Source: Phenylobacterium haematophilum
GTDB taxonomy: Bacteria > Pseudomonadota > Alphaproteobacteria > Caulobacterales > Caulobacteraceae
NCBI RefSeq assembly: GCF_014196295.1
Contig: NZ_JACIDK010000006.1
Location: 185,147-249,146, forward strand
Direction: 5' to 3'
DNA length: 64,000 nt
Part shown: positions 10,101 through 17,761 of the stretch, piece after piece
Numbering within the stretch: the first letter of the stretch is position 1
Layout: each line of letters starts with the position of its first letter
Made by a program: the position numbers and the translations under genes
The notes under the pieces: model-generated
What the model saw: only the letters and a program-made list of their open reading frames with translations
Database searches by the model: none
Told to the model about the DNA's origin: nothing

Positions 10101-12799
10101 TGGCTTTGGAGGCGTTGGTGCGCGCCAGCCAGTCCCGGCGCCCCCCTGTCGCCGAGCAGACCCCCGGCCGCGTCTTCGTCGTCCGCGGCGACCTCATTGC
10201 ACCCGATACCCAGGCGCGATTGGCCGCGCTTGCGCGCATCGTGTTGCATGCCCGTCGTGGGCGGATCGCCGAGCAACTGGACGTTCTCGGCGAGGCGGTG
10301 GGCGCAGACGCCGTGCGCCCGCCTCCGGCCGTACTGGGCGCCGCGACGCTTCCGCCGTCTCGAACGCCGGAGCTCGAGGTGTTCAACGGGCTGGGCGGCT
10401 TCGCCCAGGATGGCCAGGAATATGTGGTTGTCCTGGGGCCGGGACAGACCACGCCGGCGCCCTGGATCAATGTGGTCGCCAATCCCCGGTTCGGCTTCCA
10501 GGTGTCGGCGGAGGGCGCCGGCTACACCTGGTCGCTCAACAGTCGCGAGCGTCAATTGACCCCCTGGTCGAATGATCCGGTGGCCGACCCGTCAGGTGAA
10601 GCCTTCTACGTTCGGGACGCGGAGACCGGTGAGCTGTGGTCGCCGACCGCCGCACCCCTCAGAGATCACCAGGCGACCTATGTTGCGCGGCACGGCCGCG
10701 GCTACAGCCGTTTCGAACACAGCGCGCGCGGGCTTGAGCTCGAACTTCTCGCCTTTGTGCCCCCCGAAGACGCCGTGAAGATTTCGCGGCTGCGCATCAC
10801 CAACCGCTCCGCACGACCACGGCGACTCTCAGCCTTTGGCTATGTGGAATGGGGCCTTGGCCGTTCCCGCGAGAGCATCGCGGCCTTCACCGCCACCCGC
10901 CTGGACGCCGCGAGCCTGGCGATCTTCGCCGAGAACCGGTGGGATCCGGCGTTTGCGAGCCGACTGGCCTTTTTCGACGCCGGCGGCCGCCAGGCCAGCT
11001 GGGCCGGCGACCGGCGCGAATTCGTCGGACGCAACGGGAATTTGGAGCACCCGGCCGCTGTTCTCGCCGGCGCCCCATTGTCAAATCGCCTCGGGGCGGC
11101 GCTCGATCCCTGCGCCGCCTTCGCCTGTCCCTTCGAGTTGGGCCCCGGCGAGAGCACGGAACTGGTCTTCCTGCTGGGCGATGCGGGGAGCGACGCGGAA
11201 GCGCAGGCCTTGATTGCGCGATATCGCACTGCCGATCTCGATCACGTCCTCGCGGCCGTCGAAACCCGTTGGTCCGCGGTACTGGACGGCGTTCAGATTA
11301 AGACCCCCGACCGGGCGCTCGACATCATGGTGAACGGCTGGCTGCTCTATCAAACACTCAGCAGCCGTCTGTGGGCCCGCGGCGGATTCTATCAGGCCAG
11401 CGGCGCGTATGGGTTCCGCGACCAGTTGCAAGACGTCATGGCTCTCGTGCATACCGATCCTGAGCTAACTCGTGATCAGCTGCTGCGGGCGGCGGCGCAA
11501 CAATTCACCGAAGGCGATGTCCTGCATTGGTGGTTGCCGCATACCGGCCAGGGGGTTCGCACCCGGATGTCCGACGACCGGGTCTGGCTGCCCTATGTCG
11601 CCGCCCACTATGTCGCCGCGACGGGTGACCGGGGCGTACTCGACGAGACGGTGGACTTTCTGGAGGCCCCAGCGCTCGCGCCTGATGAGGCCGAGCGGTT
11701 CTTCACCCCAGACTCCTCCGGGACGACCGCGAGCCTCTATGAACACGCCGCCAGAGCCCTGGACGTCAGCATGGCGGTGGGCGTCCACGGGGCGCCCCTG
11801 ATGGGCGGCGGGGACTGGAACGACGGGATGAATCGCGTCGGGGCGGGCGGCCGCGGCGAGAGCGTTTGGCTGGGCTGGTTCCTTCATGCCGCCCTGACGG
11901 GTTTCGTCCCTCACGCCGCCGCACGAGGGGACGCGGCCCGGGCGGCGCGGTGGACGGCGCACGCCGCCACCTTGAAGACCGCCTTGGAAGCCCAGGCCTG
12001 GGATGGGGCCTGGTACCTCCGCGCCTGGTTCGACGACGGCGCGCCGCTCGGGTCGGCTCAGAACACCGAGTGTCGCATCGACGCCATCGCCCAGTCCTGG
12101 GCCGTGTTGTCCGGCGCAGGTGACCCGCAGCGCGCCCGCCAAGCCATGGCATCGGTCGAACGCGAGCTTATCGATCCGGATGCAGGTCTGGCGCTGCTGT
12201 TCGCGCCGCCGTTCGAGGAGACCTCCGCCGACCCGGGCTACATCAAGGGCTATCCGGCGGGTCTGCGGGAGAACGGCGGCCAGTACACCCATGCGGCGCT
12301 GTGGACGGTGATGGCCTTTGCTGAGCTGGGGGAGGGCGACAAGGCCCATGCCCTGCTGTCCCTCCTCAATCCGATCAACCACAGCCGGACGAGGGCCGAG
12401 GCGCATCGCTACAAGGTCGAGCCCTATGTGGTCGCCGCCGATGTCTATTCCCGCCCCCCTCACGTCGGCCGCGGCGGCTGGACCTGGTACACGGGCGCGG
12501 CCGGCTGGATGTATCGCGCCGCCGTGGAGAGCGTGCTGGGAATTCGGCGAGAGGCCGGCGTCCTCAGTCTCGATCCGTGCATTCCAAGAACCTGGCCAGG
12601 GTTTGAGGCTAGGCTTGTATGCGGGGGCGCGACCTACCAGATCGTGGTGGACAATCCCGACAGCGTCTCCCAAGGCGTGATGTCAGTGACCTGTGACGGG
12701 GCGCCGGTTGCAGGCGCGCCCATCCGCGTCCCCCTGGCGGTCGATGGCCAGACCCACCGCATTCACGTCCGCCTCGGTCGCCGCCAGACCCCCGACTGA
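4169..12799 (+). CDS. ndvB: Cyclic beta-1,2-glucan synthase-like protein (NdvB/ChvB family)
   Basis: A 2876-residue inner-membrane protein matching the size and layout of NdvB/ChvB, which makes periplasmic cyclic beta-1,2-glucans from UDP-glucose. Order: soluble N-terminal part opening with the family motif PIREELFSVERLE; membrane segments near 440-495; glycosyltransferase (GT84) region with DADT at 660-663 and an HHRWARGDWQL QxxRW-like motif near 805-815; more membrane segments near 857-894, 917-945 and 978-1020; a glucoamylase-like (cyclising) domain containing SWSGSMFEYLMPSLVM near 1369-1384; then two GH94-like sandwich/barrel portions with GGDWNDGMN at 2547-2555. The start is uncertain: GTG 4169 gives the longest form, GTG 4256 or TTG 4271 would bring the start close to the conserved region. 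Phosphoglucomutase follows after 13 bases, consistent with supply of glucose-1-phosphate. The exact linkage and ring size of the product cannot be read from sequence. Confidence 0.9.
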   Translation: MSARADDGAAHRRGTCDGTAGSEPGRSTCVCAVPLTGLRGTLSDRNRSPWRDDRPIREELFSVERLEAHARSLALAQPVAARPAAGRPLARRLADNERLLIHAYRDTSAALENGSAVTPAAQWIFDNFHLIEKQVREIRRDLPASYYRQLPKLISGPFAGYPRVFGIVWGFVAHTDSLFDPETMERYVRAYQGVQPLTIGELWAVAITLRVILVENLRRIGERIVASRTARHAADALAERWLDAVARSSEPPMTLLADASRGPLAEAFAAQLLHRLRDRDGAVGPALTWLDERLAAQGTSADEAVRTEHDRQVAATLSVRNIITSLRLISEVDWTDLVERMSLVDDVMGSVGPFRQMDFPTRNRYRTAVEDLARGAGRSELEVAHAAKAAAVKAASPNSEPRRTDIGYHLIGAGRSDFERALGYRAPLKLWPGRIARKLGMAGYGSAIISLALLILAVPLAIFWAQGLSPTWLVILGVLGAVSALDVGVALVNAIVTRGVPAGFLPALELSEGVPPNLRTLVAVPILLTSRPAIEAQIEGLEAHHLASLEGNLHFALLSDWMDSTTERAAEDEALLAIARDGVAALNRKYGPAPGGPRFLLLHRRRVWTESERCWMGWERKRGKLHELNRLLRGAVDTTFIGLEETPAPPAGVRYVITLDADTRLPHDTVRRLIGKMGHPLNRPRFDPVAGRVVDGYGVLQPRITPSLPVEHRGTIFQRLFSASSGIDPYAAAVSDVYQDLFGEGSFAGKGIYDIDAFEAALAGRIPEGALLSHDLFEGVFARAGLASDVEVVEASPMRYEVAAKRHHRWARGDWQLLPWIFGLARAPGLSARARRLPTVGRWKMLDNLRRALTAPAAVAALLAGWGAPGRTPYLWSLFILVAAILPALLPLVDDLAPRRAGVSARSRMKAVGEDLRLALGRAGLLVILLADQAWLMTDAVARTLWRLLVSRRRLLEWVTAAQTESQLKSDLASVYRHMYGAILLALVAAVSAVTWARAAWPLGAAFALVWATSPWVARYVSLTRPIGDRQPLSAQDSLRLRLTARLTWRYFETFVTADDNSLPPDNFQEDPPALARRTSPTNIGLYLLSVASAHDFGWIGRGEAGERLEATLATLERMPRHQGHFFNWYDTRDLRPLEPLYVSTVDSGNLAGHLIALANTCDAWTRAAPAFADRLAGAGDALCLAREALGLMRDDPSAHRAWRPIDDALAALSDRLRSPASGHDPELIVAVQGELDAVLHAAHSLASERDDGGDLQFWLDTAQATLTSHRRDAAGEVHTARLAAIAAQCRRLAAEMEFGFLLDPSRKLLSIGYRTTEGVRDSNCYDLLASEARLASFFAIAKGDVPARHWFRLGHAVTPVGDGAALISWSGSMFEYLMPSLVMRSPAGSLMDGSNQAVVRRQIEYGRRHGRPWGVSESAYNARDLELTYQYSNFGIPSLGLKRGLGDEAVVAPYATALAAMIDPQAATENLQALAQVGARGRYGFYEALDYTPTRVPEGRTLAVVRAFMAHHQGMTIVALANALLGGRMRERFHAEPMVQASELLLQERMPREVLAPSPATALHAALRSEGPEPVRARRYGSAHTLLPATHLLSNGRYSVMLTNAGSGYSRWGDVALTRWREDPTCDPWGTYIYLRDTQSGALWSAAYQPTGAKPESYDVTFHEDRAEYRRRDGDLTTELQVLVSAEDDAEVRRVSITNAGLVDRIVEITSYSELALAPPAADAAHPAFSKMFVETEHFRMCGDALLATRRRRAPTDPEIWAAHLCVVEGHAPGKLEFETDRAQFLGRGRTARAPAAVAEGRPLTGGTGAVLDPVFALRRRLRIPPGSTIHVAFWTMIADSRQAIIDLVDKHHDANAFERAAMMAWTQAQVQLRHLGVNQAMAGLYQRLAGPMIYATPALRPRSEVLAADAGGQPDLWPLGISGDLPILLLQIDETAQLDVAREVLQAAEYWRLKGLAADIVILNAQASSYVQDLQVALEALVRASQSRRPPVAEQTPGRVFVVRGDLIAPDTQARLAALARIVLHARRGRIAEQLDVLGEAVGADAVRPPPAVLGAATLPPSRTPELEVFNGLGGFAQDGQEYVVVLGPGQTTPAPWINVVANPRFGFQVSAEGAGYTWSLNSRERQLTPWSNDPVADPSGEAFYVRDAETGELWSPTAAPLRDHQATYVARHGRGYSRFEHSARGLELELLAFVPPEDAVKISRLRITNRSARPRRLSAFGYVEWGLGRSRESIAAFTATRLDAASLAIFAENRWDPAFASRLAFFDAGGRQASWAGDRREFVGRNGNLEHPAAVLAGAPLSNRLGAALDPCAAFACPFELGPGESTELVFLLGDAGSDAEAQALIARYRTADLDHVLAAVETRWSAVLDGVQIKTPDRALDIMVNGWLLYQTLSSRLWARGGFYQASGAYGFRDQLQDVMALVHTDPELTRDQLLRAAAQQFTEGDVLHWWLPHTGQGVRTRMSDDRVWLPYVAAHYVAATGDRGVLDETVDFLEAPALAPDEAERFFTPDSSGTTASLYEHAARALDVSMAVGVHGAPLMGGGDWNDGMNRVGAGGRGESVWLGWFLHAALTGFVPHAAARGDAARAARWTAHAATLKTALEAQAWDGAWYLRAWFDDGAPLGSAQNTECRIDAIAQSWAVLSGAGDPQRARQAMASVERELIDPDAGLALLFAPPFEETSADPGYIKGYPAGLRENGGQYTHAALWTVMAFAELGEGDKAHALLSLLNPINHSRTRAEAHRYKVEPYVVAADVYSRPPHVGRGGWTWYTGAAGWMYRAAVESVLGIRREAGVLSLDPCIPRTWPGFEARLVCGGATYQIVVDNPDSVSQGVMSVTCDGAPVAGAPIRVPLAVDGQTHRIHVRLGRRQTPD

Positions 12800-12812
12800 G
12801 GAGGAAGGCCCT

Positions 12813-14492
12813 ATGCCAGGCCAAATCGACCCGAGAGCCGGAAAGCCGGTCGATCCTGCTGCGCTGATCGATGTCGCCGGGCTGCTCGACGCCTATTTCG
12901 CCGTGCGACCCGACCCGTCCGACCCCCGCCAGCGGGTCGCTTTCGGCACCTCCGGCCATCGTGGTTCGGCCTTCACGGCCTCGTTCAACGAGGCGCATGT
13001 GCAGGCGATCTCGCAGGCGATCTGCGAGCATCGGCGGGGCCGAGGGATCGACGGGCCGCTGTTCATCGGCATGGACAGCCATGCCCTGTCCGCACCTGCG
13101 CTGCGCAGCGCGCTCGAGGTCTTCGTCGCCAACGAGGTGACGGTGATGGTCGACGCCGACGATGGCTTCACGCCAACTCCGGCAGTGTCGCTCGCGATCC
13201 TCTCCTACAACCGCGGCCGGACCGCGGGTCTCGCCGATGGCGTCGTGATCACCCCATCCCATAATCCACCTCAGGACGGCGGCTTCAAATATAACCCGCC
13301 GCACGGTGGTCCTGCGCAAGTGGAGGTCACCGGCCCGATCGAGCGCCGCGCCAATGCGCTCCTGGAAGGCGGTTTGTCGAGCGTGCGCCGCAGGCCCTAC
13401 GAGCGGGCTCGGGCCTCGGCCTATGTGAGACGCTACGATTTCCGCGACGCCTTCGTCACCGGCCTCGCCGAGGTGGTCGATCTCCAGGCTATCCGCAGCG
13501 CCGGCGTGCGCATCGGAATTGATCCGCTCGGCGGCGCGAGCGCCAGCTATTGGCCGCTGGTGCTGGAGCGCTTTGGCCTGCAAGGCGCTCTGGTGAGCGA
13601 CGCCGTCGACCCCACCTTCGGCTTCATGACCGCCGACTGGGACGGCGAGATCCGGATGGACTGCTCATCGCCCTACGCCATGGCCCGCCTGGTGGGCCTG
13701 CGCGATCGCTTCGACGTAGCCTTCGGCAACGATCCCGACGCCGATCGCCACGGAGTGGTCACGCCCTCCGAGGGCCTGATGAACCCGAACCACTATCTCG
13801 TCGCGGCCATCGCGTACCTCACCGCGCACCGATCGCGTTGGAGCCCGGCCGCCGGCATCGGCAAGACCATGGTGACCACTGGCCTCATTGACCGGCTGGC
13901 GGCGTCGCTGAACCGGCCCCTGACGGAGACGCCCGTGGGCTTTCGCTGGTTCGTCGAGGGCTTGAGGTCCTCTCGCCTAGGCTTCGCCGGCGAAGAGAGC
14001 GCCGGGGCCGCCTTCCTGCGGCGTGATGGCGCCGTCTGGACCACGGAAAAGGATGGACTGAGCTTGGGCCTGCTGGCGGCCGAGATCATCGCGCGCACCG
14101 GTTCGGATCCCTCGAGGCTCTACCGGCGCGTGGCCGATGATCTCGGCGATCCTCACTACGAGCGGATCGATGCGCCCGCCGGGCCGGCGCAGACAGCGCG
14201 GCTTAAGGCGATCACCGCGGAGGATCTGGAGCTGCCCGATCTCGCGGGAGAGCCGGTCCTTGAGATCGAGACGACGACGGCCAGCGGCGAGCCCCTGGGT
14301 GGGGTGAGGGTTCGCACGCGGTCTGGGTGGTTCGCCGCGCGACCTTCAGGCACCGAGCCCATCTACAAGATCTATGCCGAGAGCTTCGTGAGCGGCGAGC
14401 ATCTGCGCCGGATCCAGCAGGAGGCGTTGGAGGCGATCGGGCGCGTGCTGACAGCGGCCGACCAAGCGTCCGGCGTGGACACCCCCGGTTAG
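12813..14492 (+). CDS. pgm: Phosphoglucomutase, alpha-D-glucose-phosphate specific
   Basis: Interconverts glucose-6-phosphate and glucose-1-phosphate, linking gluconeogenesis to UDP-glucose and glucan synthesis. The protein is 559 residues. All four functional loops are visible: active-site serine TPSHNPPQDGG, metal-binding NDPDADRHG, sugar-binding GFAGEESAGAAF and phosphate-binding ARPSGTEPIYKIY. The start is the ATG at 12813, with GAGGAGGAA ten bases upstream; an in-frame upstream ATG lies inside the glucan synthase and would add a non-homologous leader. The tight spacing to the glucan synthase stop (13 bases) points to co-transcription. Confidence 0.96.
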   Translation: MPGQIDPRAGKPVDPAALIDVAGLLDAYFAVRPDPSDPRQRVAFGTSGHRGSAFTASFNEAHVQAISQAICEHRRGRGIDGPLFIGMDSHALSAPALRSALEVFVANEVTVMVDADDGFTPTPAVSLAILSYNRGRTAGLADGVVITPSHNPPQDGGFKYNPPHGGPAQVEVTGPIERRANALLEGGLSSVRRRPYERARASAYVRRYDFRDAFVTGLAEVVDLQAIRSAGVRIGIDPLGGASASYWPLVLERFGLQGALVSDAVDPTFGFMTADWDGEIRMDCSSPYAMARLVGLRDRFDVAFGNDPDADRHGVVTPSEGLMNPNHYLVAAIAYLTAHRSRWSPAAGIGKTMVTTGLIDRLAASLNRPLTETPVGFRWFVEGLRSSRLGFAGEESAGAAFLRRDGAVWTTEKDGLSLGLLAAEIIARTGSDPSRLYRRVADDLGDPHYERIDAPAGPAQTARLKAITAEDLELPDLAGEPVLEIETTTASGEPLGGVRVRTRSGWFAARPSGTEPIYKIYAESFVSGEHLRRIQQEALEAIGRVLTAADQASGVDTPG

Positions 14493-14571
14493 CGGGGGTC
14501 GACCCGAGGTTCATGCGATGTCCCGAGCGCTCGGACAAGCGCCCTGGCGCCGGCGACCACAAGGCCCACGC

Positions 14572-14730
14572 CTACGGGGCGATGGCCCGCAAGAGCATTG
14601 CGAACGCCGCCACCAGCACCAATCCCGCCACCATCCAGACCCACGCCGGCGGCGGGGGCGGGTCCAAGCGCGTGGGAAGATCGTCGTCGTCCCGTCTCAG
14701 GGGCACAGGCTCGCCACGTTGGAACCTCAT
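14572..14730 (-). CDS. Small single-pass membrane protein, unknown
   Basis: A 52-residue protein with a charged and proline-rich N-terminal half (RRDDDDLPTRLDPPPPP) and one C-terminal membrane helix (WVWMVAGLVLVAAFAMLL). The chosen ATG at 14730 lies seven bases after the stop of the YflT-like gene, which suggests translational coupling; a longer in-frame start at 14781 would overlap that gene. No strong ribosome site is visible. I do not recognise the family. The layout (cytosolic acidic/proline-rich tail, single helix) resembles many small tail-anchored stress-cluster proteins, but function is unknown. Confidence 0.5.
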   Translation of the reverse strand: MRFQRGEPVPLRRDDDDLPTRLDPPPPPAWVWMVAGLVLVAAFAMLLRAIAP

Positions 14731-14737
14731 GGGCGCA

Positions 14738-15316
14738 TCAGTTGGCGTGGGCGCCCTCGGCGTGGCGTTGGCGCGCTTCATGGCCGGCGCGCGCCGCGCA
14801 GGTGCCTTCGTGCACCGTCACCTCCGACGGAGACGCTGCATGCAGGATCGCCTTCGCGCGGTCGATCTCTTCTGACGCGCCGTGCGCCATCACCAGGAAC
14901 TGGTCGGCCTTGACAGCCTCTTCATAACGCAGGACCGAATCCTTTGGAATCCCGATGCCCATCAGCGCGCCGGTCAGAGCGCTCACGCCGCCGACCAGCA
15001 CCGCGCCTTCGACGGCGCCCAGCAGCATCGCCCCGAGATGGCCCAGGACCACCACCGGACCCACCAGGGGAACGGTCATGAAGAGACCGCCCGCGAAGAG
15101 GCCCCACAGACCGCCCCAGAAGGCGCCGTTCTTACCCCAAAGCTTGATCCGATCGCCGAGATTGTAGAAGCCGATGACCTTCTCGTCGGTGTGATAGCCC
15201 TTGCCGACGATGGTCAGCTGGTCCATCGCAAACCCGGACTGAGCCAAGGTGCGGACGGCCTCTTCGGCCTGTCCATGGCTGCTGAACACGGCGACGGCGA
15301 CGTTTTCCTGGCTCAT
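14738..15316 (-). CDS. YflT/general-stress-protein-17M-like membrane protein
   Basis: A 192-residue protein starting with a ferredoxin-like YflT-type domain (VAVFSSHGQAEEAVRTLAQSGF, then LTIVGKGY), the N-terminal module of heat- or general-stress-induced proteins such as Bacillus GsiB/YflT relatives. A glycine-rich hydrophobic middle (about 65-130, with GLWGLFAGGLFMTVPLVGPVVVL) looks like a paired membrane hairpin. A second alpha/beta part follows (DQFLVMAHGASEEIDRAKAIL). The ATG is preceded by AGGAGAC. It probably forms a transcription unit with the small membrane protein downstream. It is common beside universal stress proteins in alphaproteobacteria; biochemical role unknown. Confidence 0.65.
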   Translation of the reverse strand: MSQENVAVAVFSSHGQAEEAVRTLAQSGFAMDQLTIVGKGYHTDEKVIGFYNLGDRIKLWGKNGAFWGGLWGLFAGGLFMTVPLVGPVVVLGHLGAMLLGAVEGAVLVGGVSALTGALMGIGIPKDSVLRYEEAVKADQFLVMAHGASEEIDRAKAILHAASPSEVTVHEGTCAARAGHEARQRHAEGAHAN

Positions 15317-15503
15317 GATAGTCTCCTGATGGCTCGGGCCGCCGCCCGAGGTGTCTAAGCGGTCATTGAAGGACGCGCGACGGGCGTCCGCATTACAGCT
15401 GTCGCCCCCGCGGAACCCCGTGGCCGGCGTCGGCGCAGGCGATGTCGGGCCCTCAGCGACATGCTGGACGTCGCCTCAGGCCAGCGCCAAGGGGCGGAGC
15501 GCC

Positions 15504-16148
15504 TTAAGGGGCGCGCCCGAGCCTTTGGCGGACGTCGCGGATGTGGTCGCCCGTGTCACACCGGCAGTCCAGGAACCCGTGCTCCGGACAGGTCAGGCAG
15601 ACATCCTCCAGGCGGGCCTTGAGCGCCCGGCGCGCGCGGTGGAGCTTGACGTTGACGTTGTTCAAGGTGAGCCCGACGCTAACGGCGACCCGGTCCCGCG
15701 GCTCGCTCAGAAGATCTATTCGCCAGATGAGCTCGCTATAGTCCGCCTTGATCGTCGGCAGCAGTCGGTAGAGGCAGTAACAGACGGCGGCGTCCATTTC
15801 GACGTCGGGTTCGAAGGCCAGGGTTTCCATCTCGCTGGGCTCGCGAAGGGTCTCTCGCCGGCGCGAGGCCCGGCGGTGATGATCGATCAGGGTGGTGGCG
15901 AGCACCCGGCTCAACCAGCCGCGCACGGACTGGATCTCACGCAGGTCGCCCGCGCGCTTCAGCGCCCGCTCCATGAAATCCTGTAGAACCTCCTCGGCGT
16001 CGGCGTGATTGCCGAGGCGCCGGCGCAGGAACATCAGGAAATCGCGGTGGCATTCCACCAGTTCGCGTCGCACGGCCGCGTCGGCGGCCTTGGCCGCATC
16101 TTCGGCGTCCTCCGAAGAGGGCTCTGATTCGTCACTCGGTGGGGGCAT
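15504..16148 (-). CDS. ECF-type RNA polymerase sigma factor with C-terminal cysteine motif
   Basis: A 214-residue sigma-70-family factor. Region 2 spans about 30-95 (HADAEEVLQDFMERAL, then VRGWLSRVLATTLIDHHRR). Region 4 spans about 125-180 and ends VGLTLNNVNVKLHRARRAL. After region 4 comes a tail CLTCPEHGFLDCRCD with Cys 184, 187, 195 and 197 and His 190, a plausible metal or redox site. No anti-sigma gene is adjacent. The ATG at 16148 overlaps the end of the ParB-like gene by 17 bases, so the two are translationally linked in an operand headed by ppk2. Known precedent: CorE-like ECF44 factors carry a C-terminal Cys-rich metal-sensing domain; whether this belongs to that group is inference. 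Confidence 0.85.
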   Translation of the reverse strand: MPPPSDESEPSSEDAEDAAKAADAAVRRELVECHRDFLMFLRRRLGNHADAEEVLQDFMERALKRAGDLREIQSVRGWLSRVLATTLIDHHRRASRRRETLREPSEMETLAFEPDVEMDAAVCYCLYRLLPTIKADYSELIWRIDLLSEPRDRVAVSVGLTLNNVNVKLHRARRALKARLEDVCLTCPEHGFLDCRCDTGDHIRDVRQRLGRAP

Positions 16149-16872
16149 GCGTGATCTCCGTCCCGTCCTGACGCCGCCGCGCCGCCCTGCTTGCAGGATC
16201 GCGTCGGACGCCGGGACGGGTCCGCGACCCTGCCCCAGTAAAGGCGCCCGGCAGGCTGGCGGCTTCCGGACGGCGGGCAAGTTTCAGCGCCACCCCGACC
16301 GCCGTCTCGAAGTCCCGCTCCAGCAGCGCCGGGGCGATGTGCGCGCGAAGATGATCGGCCCAGCGAAACTCGCTGAACGGGCCTGAGGACTTGCGGTAGC
16401 CTCCCAGGCGGCGCAGGGCGCTGGCAAGGCTTCGGAAAGGATCATCGCCAAGATCGGCCAACCGTTCGGGCATGTCGCCGAAGGCGCGCCGTTGGCCCAG
16501 GGCGTCATAGGGTCGGCACCAGCCACGCTGATCCAGCCGCCGCCAAAAGGCGGCCGGCGACAGATGCTGCAGGTCTTCGACAATATGCACCGCCGCGACC
16601 GCTTCGCCCTGCTGTTGTCGGGCGCACAGACTGTGGTGGCGGTCCAGGACATAGGCGACGCCCTTGGGGCCGAGCACCGCCGGGGCGCTCCTCGGCGCGG
16701 CTCCGAGGCCTCGCCGGCGCTTTTCCGCGACTTCGCGCCAGCCGACGGCCATCTGCGTCGGCCGAAGCTGCGAAATGGGCCACAGATAGCAGTCTATGCC
16801 GAGACGGACGGGGTGCGTCGACCGACCGGCCTGGACCGTCGTCTCGGCTGACCAAGGCGCGCGGGATGACAT
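16132..16872 (-). CDS. ParB-like nuclease-domain protein (ParBc_2 type)
   Basis: A 246-residue protein. The recognisable core is GPKGVAYVLDRHHSLCAR followed by a helical segment with LADLGDDPFRSLASALRRLGGY, which matches the 'putative ParB-like nuclease' family (PF08857 type) rather than plasmid ParB. An arginine-rich disordered C-terminus follows. The start at ATG 16872 lies 11 bases after the ppk2 stop; an ATG at 16920 would overlap ppk2. The gene sits between ppk2 and the sigma factor, overlapping the latter, so the three are probably one transcript. Biochemical activity of this ParB-like branch is not established. Confidence 0.7.
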   Translation of the reverse strand: MSSRAPWSAETTVQAGRSTHPVRLGIDCYLWPISQLRPTQMAVGWREVAEKRRRGLGAAPRSAPAVLGPKGVAYVLDRHHSLCARQQQGEAVAAVHIVEDLQHLSPAAFWRRLDQRGWCRPYDALGQRRAFGDMPERLADLGDDPFRSLASALRRLGGYRKSSGPFSEFRWADHLRAHIAPALLERDFETAVGVALKLARRPEAASLPGAFTGAGSRTRPGVRRDPASRAARRRQDGTEITHAPTE

Positions 16873-16882
16873 GAGCGGCGCC

Positions 16883-17650
16883 TTAATGGGCCAGACCGGC
16901 GGGGTCATGATAGGCCGCAACGATAGTCGGATCGGCCGGCGGGCAGTCCTTGCCCTCGAACTCGAAGCGCGACACCAGGTCGCGAATGAGCGCCACCCGG
17001 ACGGCGCGCTTGTCGTCGGCCTTGACGATGGTCCAGGGCGAGACGAGCGAATGGGTGCGGGCCAGCATGACGTCGCGTGCGGCGGTGTAGTCGTCCCAAC
17101 GCTTGATCGCGACGCGATCGATGTCGCTCTTCTTCCACTGGCTCAATGGATCCTCCGCCCTCGCGCGCAGGCGTTGGCGCTCTTCGTCCTTGGAGACGTC
17201 GAGATAGTATTTGATGAGTTTGACGCCGCAATGGTCGAGGAGGTTCTCGAACATCGGTGCGGTGATGAGGAATTCTTCGTATTCCTCGTCGGTGCAAAAC
17301 CCCATGACGCGCTCGACGCCGGCGCGGTTGTACCAACTGCGGTTGAACAGGGCCATCTCGCCCGCCACCGGCAGGTGCGCCACATATCTCTGGAAATACC
17401 AGGCGCGCCGCTCACGATCGGAAGGCGGGTCCAGCGCGACCACACGGGTTTCGCGAGGACTGAGATGGCGGGTGATCCGTTTGATCGCCCCATCCTTGCC
17501 CGATGCGTCCCGGCCTTCCAGCACCACAAGCACCTTCATCCCATCGCGGATAATCTGGTTCTGGAGGCGGGTCAGCTGGATCTGAGCCGCCTTCAAGGCC
17601 GCCTTGTAGGCGGACTTCTCCGACACCTCGGTTTTCGTCTTGGCGCTCAT
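16883..17650 (-). CDS. ppk2: Polyphosphate kinase 2
   Basis: A 255-residue PPK2-family enzyme that transfers phosphate between polyphosphate and nucleoside (di)phosphates. Walker A is GRDASGKD at 46-53; the lid/Walker B part includes FNRSWYNR at 102-109; RWDDYTAARDVML and a C-terminal SPWTIVKADDKRAVR follow as in the family. The start is the ATG at 17650, where family similarity begins; a longer frame to 17716 adds 22 unrelated residues. It heads a three-gene - strand unit with the ParB-like protein and the sigma factor. Whether it makes GTP/ATP from polyP or the reverse cannot be decided from sequence. Confidence 0.95.
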   Translation of the reverse strand: MSAKTKTEVSEKSAYKAALKAAQIQLTRLQNQIIRDGMKVLVVLEGRDASGKDGAIKRITRHLSPRETRVVALDPPSDRERRAWYFQRYVAHLPVAGEMALFNRSWYNRAGVERVMGFCTDEEYEEFLITAPMFENLLDHCGVKLIKYYLDVSKDEERQRLRARAEDPLSQWKKSDIDRVAIKRWDDYTAARDVMLARTHSLVSPWTIVKADDKRAVRVALIRDLVSRFEFEGKDCPPADPTIVAAYHDPAGLAH

Positions 17651-17761
17651 GGCAATGGGTCCCGACCGGTCATTCCGCCGACGCAGCGCGCCGCCTGAGT
17701 GATAAGACGCCTTCACGACGATCAGCTTACACTTGGCCGGGGGCCAGACCGGGGGGCAGGG

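Noticed and set aside
11465..12673. 402-codon open frame on the - strand
   Set aside because: It is antisense to the GH94-like end of the glucan synthase, lacks motifs and a ribosome site, and is a typical GC-rich shadow.
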